Source: Nonomuraea africana
GTDB taxonomy: Bacteria; Actinomycetota; Actinomycetes; Streptosporangiales; Streptosporangiaceae
Assembly: GCF_014873535.1 (NCBI RefSeq)
Contig: NZ_JADBEF010000001.1
Coordinates: 6,510,001 to 6,574,000 of the forward strand
Reading direction: 5' to 3'
Length of the DNA stretch: 64,000 bases
The first letter of the stretch is position 1; each line of letters opens with the position of its first letter. The notes beneath the pieces are model-generated. The model saw only the letters and a list, made by a program, of their open reading frames with translations. It had not been told where the DNA came from and made no database searches. Positions 45,614 to 54,564 of the stretch are shown in pieces. Position numbers and translations under genes: made by a program.

Positions 45614-46622
45614 AGGCCCGCCCGGCCGCCGGATCGGTGTCGAATCTGGTGTCGCCCCTCGGCGCGCGTGGCGAGTCGAAGTAGACCAGGGCCTTGATCT
45701 GCGGGTAGCGCTTGACCTGCCTGCGCACCGACTCGTAGAAGGCCCCCTTGCGCTCGTCGCCGAACACCCCCCACTCGGCGACCATGATGGGCTTGCCGGG
45801 GAAGCGCCACTGCATCCAGCGGTAGAAGCCCGGCCAGCGGGGGTGGTCGCTGCGGGTCTTGTTGACCAGCCCGTCGAAGTCGCGGACCCTGGCGTCGGCG
45901 TAGGGGTCCATCGCCACCCAGTCGACCACGTCGTCGCCGGGGTAGAGCTGCTCGAACCACGGCTGCGAGGCCCAGTTGGGCGCGCCCATGTAGGTCATGA
46001 CCGTGACCGCGTTCTTCACCCCCTTCTCCCGCAGCCGCTGCACGACGTGGCGGAACATCGCGGCGTAGTCGGCGGCCGTCATGCCGGAGCCCGGGTTCGC
46101 CCTGACGTCGTCCTCGGGCTCGTGGTGCACGGTGAGGAAGAACTGCTCGGGGAAGGTCTGCCTGATGTGGTCGGCCAGCCGGTCGATGCGCCGGTCGAGC
46201 GCCCCCTCGGCGATCTCGGCCCACGTGACGTCGAACGACGGCTTCCAGTTGATCAGCAGCAGCCTCGGGTGGGACGGATCGCGGGCCAGCGCGATCTCCC
46301 TCTCGTTGGGGAACAGCTCCTTGGTCCTGTGGTAGACGTGCAGGATGTCGGCGGTGCGGCCCATCCGCTGCTCCGCCCGCGCCAGCGCCCGGTCGGGCCG
46401 GAGCCCGGTGAAGATCTCCGGCGCGATGCCCCACCAGGCCCCGCAGGACGGGATGAGCTTGGCCGTCACCGCGCAGGCAGGTGACTCGGTGATGCCGAGC
46501 AGGCCGTTGACCCTCGCTTCGGTGTGCGTGTCCGCCACTGTCCGCTTGGCGGTGCCTGAGGCCTGGGAACAGGCCGGCAACGCGGCGAGCAGAATCAGGG
46601 CCGTCGCTTTTCTGAGACGCAA
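45558..46622 (-). CDS. Lipoprotein glycoside hydrolase, GH26-like
   Basis: 354 residues. Signal peptide with lipobox LPAC. FLTVHHEPEDDV carries the likely acid/base Glu, and KPIMVAEWGVFGDE the nucleophile Glu; DWVAMDPYA and FYRWMQWRFPGK fit a TIM-barrel endo-glycanase of the GH26 (mannanase/exopolysaccharide hydrolase) type. It would act outside the cell on the polymer made by the neighbouring genes, or on an external glycan. TTG 46622 has GGAGG 5 nt upstream. Divergent from the polysaccharide operon. Confidence 0.8.
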   Translation of the reverse strand: MRLRKATALILLAALPACSQASGTAKRTVADTHTEARVNGLLGITESPACAVTAKLIPSCGAWWGIAPEIFTGLRPDRALARAEQRMGRTADILHVYHRTKELFPNEREIALARDPSHPRLLLINWKPSFDVTWAEIAEGALDRRIDRLADHIRQTFPEQFFLTVHHEPEDDVRANPGSGMTAADYAAMFRHVVQRLREKGVKNAVTVMTYMGAPNWASQPWFEQLYPGDDVVDWVAMDPYADARVRDFDGLVNKTRSDHPRWPGFYRWMQWRFPGKPIMVAEWGVFGDERKGAFYESVRRQVKRYPQIKALVYFDSPRAPRGDTRFDTDPAAGRAFTALATDPHFSATRVPRP

Positions 46623-46812
46623 GTCGCCTCCACTCCCCTCGATAAGTCCTTTCAGCCCCCGCCGTGATGCGGAACTACCCTGCCACGCCTGCGACCTGCG
46701 ATGTCGTGAACTTCTCAGGTCACAACAGCGACATTTCTCATTAATTCGCGAAATTTGATCCGGGTGAGCGGCGAAAATCTTCGTTATTCAGCCGGGAAAT
46801 GTCCGTCGCCCC

Positions 46813-46818
46813 TATAGT
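46813..46818 (+). promoter_or_regulatory. Candidate -10 box of the polysaccharide operon
   Basis: TATAGT at 46813-46818 lies about 54 nt before the ATG at 46872, inside an AT-rich 249-bp divergent gap (46623-46871) that holds no gene. The palindrome TTCGCGAA (46745-46752) further upstream is a possible operator. A -35 box is not clear. Confidence 0.45.
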
Positions 46819-46871
46819 GACCAGACCCAGTAACTCAGAGTCGCGCCGCGGCTACAGGGAGATCGCTCTTT

Positions 46872-48584
46872 ATGTCGCCGGACCTTCACCCGCACCGCTC
46901 TGGCGTGGACCTGGCCGAGCACGTCTCCCTGCTCCGCAGGCGCAAGGCCGTCTTCCTGGTCTGCCTGCTCACCGGCGTGCTCGGCGGCGTCACGCTGCTG
47001 CGCCTCACCCCGCCCTCCTACACCGCCACGACGCAGGTCCTCGTGGCCGCCACCGGCGTGCAGGAGCAGCCCAACCAGGTGACGGGCCGGCAGCGCGAGG
47101 CGCTCAACCTCGACACCGAGGCCCAGGTCGCCCAGTCGGCGGTGGTCGCCGCCAAGGCCGCCACGCTGCTCAAGGTCACCCCCTCGCCGCCCGAGGTGAC
47201 GGTCCCGCCCAACTCCTCCGTGCTGTCCATCGCCGTCACGGAGGCCACGCCCGCGAAGGCGGCAGCCCAGTCGCGCGCCTATGCCGAGGCCTACCTCGCC
47301 CACCGCACCGAGACCGCGCAGGCCGCGCTCGCCACCCAGCTGAAGGCCCTGCTCGCCAAGCTGAAACAGGTCAACACCAGCCTGGGCAAGGTGGTCGAGG
47401 AGCTGTCCGAGCTGCGCAGGGGCACGGCCGAGCACACCATCGCCGCCCAGCGCCAGAACGTGCTGAGCAGGCAGGTCTACAGCCTGACCATGAAGTACGA
47501 CGCGCTGAAGACGGTCGCGGTGACCCCCGGCTACGTCATCAGCCAGGCGGCCGAGCCGACCGCGCCCAGCGCGCCCAGCCTGCCGCTCTACCTGGGCAGC
47601 GGGCTGATGCTCGGGCTGCTCACCGGCGCGGCGGCCGCCTACGGGCGCGACCGGCTCGACACGCGGCTGCGCGGCTCCGACGACGTGGAGCGGCTGACGG
47701 GGCTGCCGGTGCTCGCGGACCTGTCGGGGCCCGCCGATCCCGCGACGATGCACGACCTGGCCTCGTCGGTCGTGGCCGGCTGTCCCGGCTCCCACCTGCT
47801 GGTGCGCGCGGTGCCCTCCTCGATGGGCACCGCGGCGGTCGAGCCGCTGGCGGGCCGCACGTCGGTCCAGGTGCTCGACGGGTCCGACGTCGGGGATCTG
47901 GCCAGGGCGGAAGGGGCGTTGCTGGTCATCGGGGTGCCGGCGGCGAGGGCGGGGGACGTGGCGCTGGCCGTACGGCGGCTGGAGCGGCATGGGGTGCAGA
48001 TCATCGGGGCCGTCACGGTAGCCGCGGACCACACGTCCACCGCGCCCGCGCGGGCCGGGTCCGCCGCCCTCGGAGTCACCTCCTCCCCCGCCCGCGCGCG
48101 GACGCGGTCTCAGGGAGGGAGCGCGGGGGATGTCCTCGGGGGGACGGTGCCCGCGGCTTTCGGGGCGGCCGGGGCCCCGGTTTCCGCCGATCCCGCCCCC
48201 GCGGATCCCGTACCGGCGGATCCTGTCCAGGCTTGTCCGGTCCCCGCGGGGTCCACGGGCCCTGGGGGGTCCACGGTCACGGGTTCTGCGGATTTCGGAA
48301 GGACCGCGGATTCCACGGGTTCCACGGGTTCCACGGGTTCGATGGGGGCTGCGGGCGCGGGTTCCGCGGGTTCCGGGCTTGGGCGGTCGGGGGAGGCATT
48401 GGGCAGGCAGGTCAACGGGGTGAGCCCGGTCACCGGCGACGTCCTCTCGTCGAGAAGGACGGCCGCCCCCTCCCCGGGAAGGCCCGACAGCCCCCTCGGG
48501 AGGGCGGCTCACGAGCACGTGAACGGGGGCAGGAGGACCGAGGCGGCCGAGACCTCTCCGATCCCGCAGGTGTCCGACACGTGA
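46872..48584 (+). CDS. Wzz-like chain-length protein with degenerate kinase domain and low-complexity tail
   Basis: 570 residues. Wzz domain: membrane segment 1 at ~25-45 after HVSLLRRRKAVFLVCLL, periplasmic coiled coil to ~220, membrane segment 2 (LPLYLGSGLMLGLLTGAAAA). Then a domain matching BY-kinases in layout, but the Walker A site reads VPSSMGTAA with no Gly-Lys-Ser, so it should not bind ATP normally. From ~410 the sequence is low complexity, with DPAPADPVPADP and STGSTGSTGS repeats. It likely sets polymer length or assists export. AGGGAGA ribosome site. Overlaps the ligase gene by 4 nt. Confidence 0.85.
   Translation: MSPDLHPHRSGVDLAEHVSLLRRRKAVFLVCLLTGVLGGVTLLRLTPPSYTATTQVLVAATGVQEQPNQVTGRQREALNLDTEAQVAQSAVVAAKAATLLKVTPSPPEVTVPPNSSVLSIAVTEATPAKAAAQSRAYAEAYLAHRTETAQAALATQLKALLAKLKQVNTSLGKVVEELSELRRGTAEHTIAAQRQNVLSRQVYSLTMKYDALKTVAVTPGYVISQAAEPTAPSAPSLPLYLGSGLMLGLLTGAAAAYGRDRLDTRLRGSDDVERLTGLPVLADLSGPADPATMHDLASSVVAGCPGSHLLVRAVPSSMGTAAVEPLAGRTSVQVLDGSDVGDLARAEGALLVIGVPAARAGDVALAVRRLERHGVQIIGAVTVAADHTSTAPARAGSAALGVTSSPARARTRSQGGSAGDVLGGTVPAAFGAAGAPVSADPAPADPVPADPVQACPVPAGSTGPGGSTVTGSADFGRTADSTGSTGSTGSMGAAGAGSAGSGLGRSGEALGRQVNGVSPVTGDVLSSRRTAAPSPGRPDSPLGRAAHEHVNGGRRTEAAETSPIPQVSDT
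48312..48338. repeat. 9-bp repeat array (TTCCACGGG x3)
   Basis: Three perfect direct copies encode Ser-Thr-Gly units in the low-complexity tail of the Wzz-like protein. The surrounding 48170-48370 is rich in further imperfect repeats. Slippage here would stay in frame. Confidence 0.85.
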
Positions 48585-49873
48585 CGGTGCCCGACGCCTC
48601 GCGCAGCCGGGCGGCATGGCCGATCGCGGCCCTGCTGGTCGGCTATCCCGTGTGGTGGGCCCTCGGCTTCGGCGGCCTCGCGGTGATCGTCCTCGCCGTC
48701 CCCATGGCGGCCGTCCTGTGGCGCAGGCGGCCGATCAGGGTGCCGCGCGGCCTCGGCCTGTGGCTGCTCCTGCTCGCCGGCTACCTGGTCAGCGCGCTGA
48801 TGCTGACCGAGATGCCGCCCGACACCTACGGCGAGTTCGGCGCGGGCCGGATCGTCGGCTACGTCATGCGCCTCGCGCTCTACGCCTCGCTCATGGTCAC
48901 GGTGCTCTACCTCGGCAACCTCACCGAGCGCGAGCTGCCGCAGCTGCGTCTGGTGCGGATGCTCGGCGCGCTGTTCGTCACCACCGTGGCGGGCGGCCTC
49001 CTCGGCGTGTTCTTCCCGTCCTTCGCCTTCACCTCGCCGCTCGAACGCGTCCTGCCCGGCTGGATCAGCGGCAACTCCTTCGTCCAGAACCTGATCCACC
49101 CCACCGCCGCCCAGATGCAGAAGGTGCTCGGCCACGCCTCACCGCGTCCCGAGGCGCCTTTCGAGTGGGCCAACGCCTGGGGCAGCAACCTGTCGGTGCT
49201 GCTCATCTGGTTCGTGGTCGGCTGGTGGGTGTACGGCGGGCCGCGCAGGAAGGCCGTGGCGGTGCTGCTCATCGCCGCCGCCGCCGTCCCTGTCGTCTAC
49301 TCGCTCAACCGCGGCCTGTGGATCGGCCTCGGCCTGGCGGCGCTGTACCTGGTCGTGCGGGTGGGCGGGCGGACCCGCCTCGCCATCTGCGCGGCGGCGC
49401 TGGCCGGCGCCGCGGTGTTCGCCGCCAGCCCGCTGGCCGACCTGGTCACCCAGCGGATCGACAACCCGCACAGCAACGACATCAGGGCCTTCACCGTCTC
49501 GGCGACCGTCAGGGCGGCGGGCGGCTCGCCGTTCATCGGCTACGGAAACACCCGTAACGCCATGGGCAACCACCGCACGATCACCACCGGCAAGACCGAC
49601 TGGTGCGCCGAGTGCGGGCACCCACCGCTGGGCAGCGACGGCCAGCTGTGGCACCTCATCATCACGCAGGGGTTCGTCGGCGCGGCGCTCTATGTCGCGT
49701 TCTTCCTCGGCGCCATCCGCCGCCACTGGCCCGATCGCAGCCCGATCGGCCTGGCGGGGGTGCTCGTGATGATCCTCGTGCTGCTCTACATGTTCGTCTA
49801 CGACGGCCTGGTCACCCCACTCAGCCTCTACCTCATCTCCTTCGCCCTCCTGTGGAGGAACGCTCATGCGTGA
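48581..49873 (+). CDS. O-antigen ligase/polymerase-like membrane protein
   Basis: 430 residues with about ten hydrophobic segments and a large external loop before NPHSNDIRAFTVSATVRAAGGSPFIGYGNTR, then GSDGQLWHLIITQGFVGAALY. This loop-plus-GxGxx arrangement is that of the Wzy/WaaL (Wzy_C) superfamily. It would polymerise repeat units or ligate the glycan to an acceptor. GTG 48581 overlaps the upstream TGA (GTGA). Confidence 0.85.
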   Translation: MTVPDASRSRAAWPIAALLVGYPVWWALGFGGLAVIVLAVPMAAVLWRRRPIRVPRGLGLWLLLLAGYLVSALMLTEMPPDTYGEFGAGRIVGYVMRLALYASLMVTVLYLGNLTERELPQLRLVRMLGALFVTTVAGGLLGVFFPSFAFTSPLERVLPGWISGNSFVQNLIHPTAAQMQKVLGHASPRPEAPFEWANAWGSNLSVLLIWFVVGWWVYGGPRRKAVAVLLIAAAAVPVVYSLNRGLWIGLGLAALYLVVRVGGRTRLAICAAALAGAAVFAASPLADLVTQRIDNPHSNDIRAFTVSATVRAAGGSPFIGYGNTRNAMGNHRTITTGKTDWCAECGHPPLGSDGQLWHLIITQGFVGAALYVAFFLGAIRRHWPDRSPIGLAGVLVMILVLLYMFVYDGLVTPLSLYLISFALLWRNAHA

Positions 49874-50771
49874 TGCCCGCATCAGGCTGCGCTATCTCGG
49901 CCAGACCGTCCGCCTGCTCTATCCGGGCCCCGGCGCGCCGCAGCCCTACAGCCTGCTGCCGCATGCCGTGCTCCCCCGCCGCCTGCGGCCGCGCCGCTGG
50001 TGGCACGCCGCGCTCGGGCCGAGGGTCATGCTGCCCGTGGAGGGCTCGATCGAGTCCCACCTGGGCGAGGTGTTCGGCACGCGCGTTCGAGCCACTCTCC
50101 ACGTACGGCCCGCGCGCCGCGCCAACCGCAAGCCGATCCTGGAGCTCCACGCGGACGGCGAGCGCGTCGCGTTCGTCAAGATCGGCGACACGCCTCACGC
50201 CCGCGACCTCATCACCAACGAGGCCGCGACGCTCAAGCGGCTGGCCGACCTGCCGTTGAAGACCGTGGTGCCGCCGACCGTGCTGCACCACGGGATGTGG
50301 AACGGGCTGGCCGTCCTCGCGGTGTCCGCCCTGCCCGTGCGCAGGGGCAGGGTCGCGCCCGCGCTCCTCACCTCGGCCGTCAAGGAGATCGCCGCCACCG
50401 GCGGGCACGTTGGGCCCGCCTGGCACGGCGACCTGTCCCCGTGGAACATCGCGCCGACCGGCGACGGCCGGCTGCACGTGTGGGACTGGGAGCGCTACGA
50501 GGTCGGTGTCCCCCTCGGTTTCGACGCCGCCCACCACCTCTTCCAGCGGGCGCTCCGCCGCATGCCGCCCGACCAGGCCGCCAAGGCCTGCCTCGCCCAG
50601 GCGGTGCGGGCGCTCGCGCCGCTCGGCCTGTCGGCGGCGCAGTCCAGGCTGACCGTGATCCGCTACCTCATCGCGCTCGCCGACCGGCACGCCAACGACG
50701 GCCACGAGCCTCTAGGACCCCCTGAGAACTGGCTGAACCCGCTTGTCGACCATCAGGAGCTGCTCACGTGA
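49866..50771 (+). CDS. APH-fold phosphotransferase in polysaccharide operon
   Basis: 301 residues. Kinase core: FVKIGDTPHARDLITNEAATLKRL (Lys of the N-lobe), catalytic loop WHGDLSPWNIAP, and metal-binding Asp in LHVWDWERYEVGVPLGFD. It could phosphorylate a sugar, lipid or other small acceptor used by the pathway; the substrate cannot be inferred. It overlaps the ligase gene by 8 nt and the sulfotransferase by 4 nt. Confidence 0.85.
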   Translation: MRDARIRLRYLGQTVRLLYPGPGAPQPYSLLPHAVLPRRLRPRRWWHAALGPRVMLPVEGSIESHLGEVFGTRVRATLHVRPARRANRKPILELHADGERVAFVKIGDTPHARDLITNEAATLKRLADLPLKTVVPPTVLHHGMWNGLAVLAVSALPVRRGRVAPALLTSAVKEIAATGGHVGPAWHGDLSPWNIAPTGDGRLHVWDWERYEVGVPLGFDAAHHLFQRALRRMPPDQAAKACLAQAVRALAPLGLSAAQSRLTVIRYLIALADRHANDGHEPLGPPENWLNPLVDHQELLT

Positions 50772-51622
50772 ACGCCATGAAGCACTCGGTCCTGTCCGTC
50801 TCGCGCACCACAGGACGGCTGACGTCGGGCGGTCGGATGCTGCCGTCCTTCCTGATCATGGGCGCGCAACGCTGCGGCACCACCTCCCTCTACCGCGCCC
50901 TCGCCCAGCACCCCCTGCTGCTCAAGCCCGTGCTGCACAAAGGCGTGCACTACTTCGACGTCGGCTACGGCAAGGGCGTCTCCTGGTACCAGGGCCACTT
51001 CCCGCTGAAGGTCGGCGCGGCGCTGCTGAGGAAGAGGTACGGCAGGCAGCCCCTCGCCTTCGAGTCGGCCCCCTACTACCTGTACCACCCGCTGGCGGGC
51101 GAGCGGATCGCCAGGGACCTGCCGGGCGTGAAGCTGATCGTCCTGGTCCGCGACCCGGTCGAGCGGGCCTTCTCCGCGCACTCGCACGAGCTGGCCAGGG
51201 GCTTCGAGACGGAGTCGCACTTCGAGTACGCGGTGGAGCTGGAGGTCAAGCGGCTGGCGGGGGCCGAGCAGCGGCTGCGCGCCGACCCGCACTCCGTCCA
51301 CCACTCCCACCGCCACCACGCCTACCTGGCCCGGGGACGCTACGCCGAGCAGCTCGACAGGCTCGAGCCGCTGTTCGGACGCGAGCGCATCCTGGTGCTC
51401 GACAGTCACCACTTCTTCGCCGAGCCCGAGCGGACCTACGCGCGCGTGCTCGACTTCCTGGAGATGCCGCCGCTGGGCAACCCGGTCTTCGAGCGGCACA
51501 ACGGGCGGGCCCGGCCCAAGCCGCTGCCCGAGTCGGTGCGGCAGACGCTGATGGAGCACTTCGAGGTGTACGACACGCAGCTCGCGCCATGGCTGGGCGG
51601 TGATCCCTCGTGGCGCCAGTGA
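50768..51622 (+). CDS. Sulfotransferase 1 (PAPS-dependent)
   Basis: 284 residues. PAPS 5'-phosphosulfate loop FLIMGAQRCGTTSLYRAL, and 3'-phosphate motif LIVLVRDPVERAFSAHSHEL; HYFDVGYGKGVSWYQGHFP is typical of carbohydrate sulfotransferases of the heparan N-sulfotransferase group. Transfers sulfate from PAPS to a sugar, probably in the glycan of this operon. GTG 50768 overlaps the upstream TGA. Confidence 0.9.
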   Translation: MNAMKHSVLSVSRTTGRLTSGGRMLPSFLIMGAQRCGTTSLYRALAQHPLLLKPVLHKGVHYFDVGYGKGVSWYQGHFPLKVGAALLRKRYGRQPLAFESAPYYLYHPLAGERIARDLPGVKLIVLVRDPVERAFSAHSHELARGFETESHFEYAVELEVKRLAGAEQRLRADPHSVHHSHRHHAYLARGRYAEQLDRLEPLFGRERILVLDSHHFFAEPERTYARVLDFLEMPPLGNPVFERHNGRARPKPLPESVRQTLMEHFEVYDTQLAPWLGGDPSWRQ

Positions 51623-52914
51623 CCTCGACCGAGCGCGCGGAAGGGAACGGCGGCACGCTCGGGCGGGTGGCCAGGGCGGGGCTGGCGGGCGTCACCGGCG
51701 CCGGGGTGAGCGCGCTGGCCCAGTTCCTCCTGGTCGTGGTGGTGACGCGGACCTTCAGCGCCGAGCAGGCCGGCGCCTTCTTCACCGCCATCGCGCTGGC
51801 GCTGATGGTCGCCGGCATCGTCAAACTCGACGCGGGCAACGGCCTGATCTACTTCGTCGCCCGCGCCAAGACCTTCGACTATCGCGGTATTTCCGGCTAT
51901 GTCAGGGCGGCGGTGATCCCCGGGGCGGTGCTCTCCAGCGTGGCGGGCGTCGTCCTGTATCCGCAGCTCGGGCCGCTGGCGCTGGCGCTGCCGTCAATGG
52001 TCGTGGCCGACATCCTGCTCGCCGCCACCCGAGGGTTCGGCTCCATGCGGCCGACCGTGCTGCTCGACGGCGTGCTGCTTCCCGTGGCCCAGCTCGCGCT
52101 GGTCGCGGTCGTGGCCACCACCGCGCCGCCGTACCCCCAGGAGGCGCTGGCGGGGGCGTGGGCGGCGCCGTGCCTCGTGGTGCTGACGCTGGCGGCGCTG
52201 AGCCTGCGCGGGCGGGTGCCACGCACGCCATACCTGCCCGGCACGGGGCGTGACCTGTGGCGGCACACCGCGCCGAGGTCGGCGGCGAGCGCGATCCAGG
52301 CGGTCTTCCAGCGGCTCGACATCGTGATCGTGGCCGTGCTCGCGGGTCCCGCGCAGGCGGCGGTCTACACCGCGGCCACCAGGTTCAAGGTCGTCGGGCA
52401 GCTGGCCAGCCAGGGGCTCGCGCAGGCCGCGCAGCCCCGCCTGGTGCGCGCGCTGGCCGAGGGCGACCTGCCGAGGGCCCGCGAGCTCTACCAGGTGACG
52501 ACCATGTGGCTGGTGCTGCTGACCTGGCCGGTCTGGCTGGGCTACGCCCTGCTCGCGCCGTGGCTGCTACGGATCTTCGGCTCGGGCTACGGCGCGGCGC
52601 TGCCCGTCGCGCTCGTCCTGGCCGTGACGATGATGGTCGCCACCGCGTGCGGCATGGTCGACGTGGTGCTCACCTCGGCGGGGCACACCTCCGCCAGCCT
52701 GGCCAACCTGGTCGTGGCCGTGGGCGTCACCGTGCTGCTCGACCTGGCGCTGGTCCCTGCGTACGGCGCGCTCGGCGCGGCGCTGGGCTGGGCGGGCGGG
52801 GTGATGGTGAAGAACCTGCTGCCGCTCTGGCAGATCCACCAGCGCTACGGCCTGCGTCCCTTCGGCCGGCACAGCCTGACCGCGTTCCGCTTCCGCTCCT
52901 GGGCCACCGCATGA
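51610..52914 (+). CDS. Polysaccharide flippase (Wzx/MATE-like)
   Basis: 434 residues, 12-14 hydrophobic segments, with GAGVSALAQFLLVVVVTRTFSAEQAG at the start and RSAASAIQAVFQRLDIVIVAVLAGPAQAAVYTAA in the second half, typical of the polysaccharide-biosynthesis flippase family. It would move lipid-linked repeat units across the membrane. GTG 51610 has GGTGAT upstream; GTG 51619, which overlaps the upstream TGA as GTGA, is an equally good start. Confidence 0.88.
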   Translation: MAPVTSTERAEGNGGTLGRVARAGLAGVTGAGVSALAQFLLVVVVTRTFSAEQAGAFFTAIALALMVAGIVKLDAGNGLIYFVARAKTFDYRGISGYVRAAVIPGAVLSSVAGVVLYPQLGPLALALPSMVVADILLAATRGFGSMRPTVLLDGVLLPVAQLALVAVVATTAPPYPQEALAGAWAAPCLVVLTLAALSLRGRVPRTPYLPGTGRDLWRHTAPRSAASAIQAVFQRLDIVIVAVLAGPAQAAVYTAATRFKVVGQLASQGLAQAAQPRLVRALAEGDLPRARELYQVTTMWLVLLTWPVWLGYALLAPWLLRIFGSGYGAALPVALVLAVTMMVATACGMVDVVLTSAGHTSASLANLVVAVGVTVLLDLALVPAYGALGAALGWAGGVMVKNLLPLWQIHQRYGLRPFGRHSLTAFRFRSWATA

Positions 52915-53798
52915 CGCCGATCCTGGTGACCGGGCTGCCGCGCAGCGGCACGAGCTGGACGGGCAAGATGCTGACCGCCTCCGGCCGGCTGGTCTACGTC
53001 AACGAGCCGCTCAACCCGCAGCATCCGCCCGGCCGCTGTCCGGGCGTGCTGCGGGCCGCGGTGACGCACCGCTTCCAGTACATCTGCGACGACAACTCCG
53101 CCGACTGGCTGCCCGCCTTCCGCGACACCACCGCGCTGCGCTACGGCTTCCGCGCCGAGCTGCGCGTCAACCGCTCGCCGTACGACCTGGCCAGGCTCGC
53201 CCGCTACGGCTCGGCCTTCACCTGGGGCAGGCTCACCGGACGGCGGGCCCTCCTCGACGACCCCTTCGCCGTGCTGTCGTCCGGCTGGTTCGCGGGCCGG
53301 CTCGGCTGCACGGTGATCGCGCTGGTCCGCGACCCGGTGTCGTTGGTCGGCTCGTGGACGCGTCTCGGCTGGACCGTCCGTCTCGAGGAACTGCTCGACC
53401 AGCCCCTCCTGGTCCGCGACCATCCCGAGGTGGCGGAGCTGCGCGCGCTGGCCGGCTCCGATGACCGCATCGCCACGGTCTGCGCGCTCTGGCGCGTCAC
53501 CCGCGCCATCCTGGCGCGCACCGAGGGCATCACCGTGGTCTCCTATGAGGAGCTCGCCGCCGCGCCCCTTCCTGGCTTCCGCCGCCTGTACGAGGTGGCA
53601 GGGCTGCCCTGGACCCCTGCGGCCGAGCGCCGCATCACTCGCGCGTGCACGGCCAGCCGTCCGGCGGAGCGGGGTTTCGCCTGGTCGGGCCTGTCACGTA
53701 CGGCCTATCGCCCGATGGACTCCAGCCACGCGCTGCACTCCTACCGCGAGCGCCTGACCGTCGAAGAGATCGACAGGGTGCGCGCGCTCACCGCCTGA
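52911..53798 (+). CDS. Sulfotransferase 2
   Basis: 295 residues. VTGLPRSGTSWTGKML is the PAPS loop at the N-terminus, and CTVIALVRDPVSLVGSW the 3'-phosphate motif. It differs strongly from sulfotransferase 1, so a different acceptor position is likely. ATG 52911 overlaps the flippase stop (ATGA). Its end overlaps the convergent glycosyltransferase gene by 11 nt. Confidence 0.87.
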   Translation: MTPILVTGLPRSGTSWTGKMLTASGRLVYVNEPLNPQHPPGRCPGVLRAAVTHRFQYICDDNSADWLPAFRDTTALRYGFRAELRVNRSPYDLARLARYGSAFTWGRLTGRRALLDDPFAVLSSGWFAGRLGCTVIALVRDPVSLVGSWTRLGWTVRLEELLDQPLLVRDHPEVAELRALAGSDDRIATVCALWRVTRAILARTEGITVVSYEELAAAPLPGFRRLYEVAGLPWTPAAERRITRACTASRPAERGFAWSGLSRTAYRPMDSSHALHSYRERLTVEEIDRVRALTA

Positions 53799-54564
53799 GC
53801 AGCAGCGACCTCGTGAGCAGCCTGGTCGCGAAGGGCACGTCGTCGACGAGGTAGCGCCTGGCCAGCCGTCCCGGCTCGCTGGCCAGGCGGAACAGCCATT
53901 CGGTGCCGCTGCGCCGCATCCACAGCGGCGCCCGCGCCACCGACCCCGCCGCGAACGCGATCGCCGACCCGCACCCGACGAACCACGTGCGGGGCAGCTC
54001 GGGGCGCAGGCCGGCGATCAGCCTGTCCTGCAGGGGGAAGCCGAGACCGACGAAGACGATCGCGGGTCGCGCGGCCACGAGCTGCTCCCTGACCCGCGCC
54101 ACCCCCTCGTCGCTCCGGTCGAACCCGTACGGCGGCGCGTCCACCCCGCAGACCCGCAGCCCGTGACAGCGGTTCGCCAGCTCCCACTCCGCCCTCGCCG
54201 CGACTCCTGGAGGGCCGCCGAGCAGGTAGACGGGCCAGCCGCCACGGGCCGCCATCGCGCTGAGCGACCAGATCAGGTCGGCTCCCGTCACCCGCTCGGG
54301 CAGTGCCTCGCGCAGCAGCCTGGACGCCCACACCAGCGGCATGCCGTCGGCGACCACCAGATCGGCGCCGCTGACGAGCTCCTTGAGCGCGGGATCCCTG
54401 GCCACGGCGCGGCAGATGTCGACGTTGGGGGTGACGAGGTGGCCGCCCTCGCCCGCCCCCAGGGCGGCGGCCACCCGCTCGACCGCCTGCCGTTCGGTGA
54501 CCGGATCGAAGGGGACCCCCGCGACCGCCACCCTCGGCGGACGCGCGGGAACGGCGCCGGTCAA
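53788..54564 (-). CDS. WecG/TagA/CpsF-family glycosyltransferase
   Basis: 258 residues. VAVAGVPFDPVTERQAVERV, GHLVTPNVDICRAV, SGADLVVADGMPLVWASRLL and IVFVGLGFPLQDRLIA are diagnostic. These enzymes add the second sugar (for example ManNAc-type) to a polyprenyl-linked first sugar. The TTG start at 54564 overlaps the upstream TGA (TTGA). Confidence 0.92.
   Translation of the reverse strand: MTGAVPARPPRVAVAGVPFDPVTERQAVERVAAALGAGEGGHLVTPNVDICRAVARDPALKELVSGADLVVADGMPLVWASRLLREALPERVTGADLIWSLSAMAARGGWPVYLLGGPPGVAARAEWELANRCHGLRVCGVDAPPYGFDRSDEGVARVREQLVAARPAIVFVGLGFPLQDRLIAGLRPELPRTWFVGCGSAIAFAAGSVARAPLWMRRSGTEWLFRLASEPGRLARRYLVDDVPFATRLLTRSLLLRR

Noticed and set aside
46799..48580. Plus-strand frame joined to the ligase gene through Gly/Phe/His repeats
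   Set aside because: Shadow of the Wzz-like gene in a second frame; the repeats reflect its low-complexity DNA. Only 48581 onward is coding in this frame.
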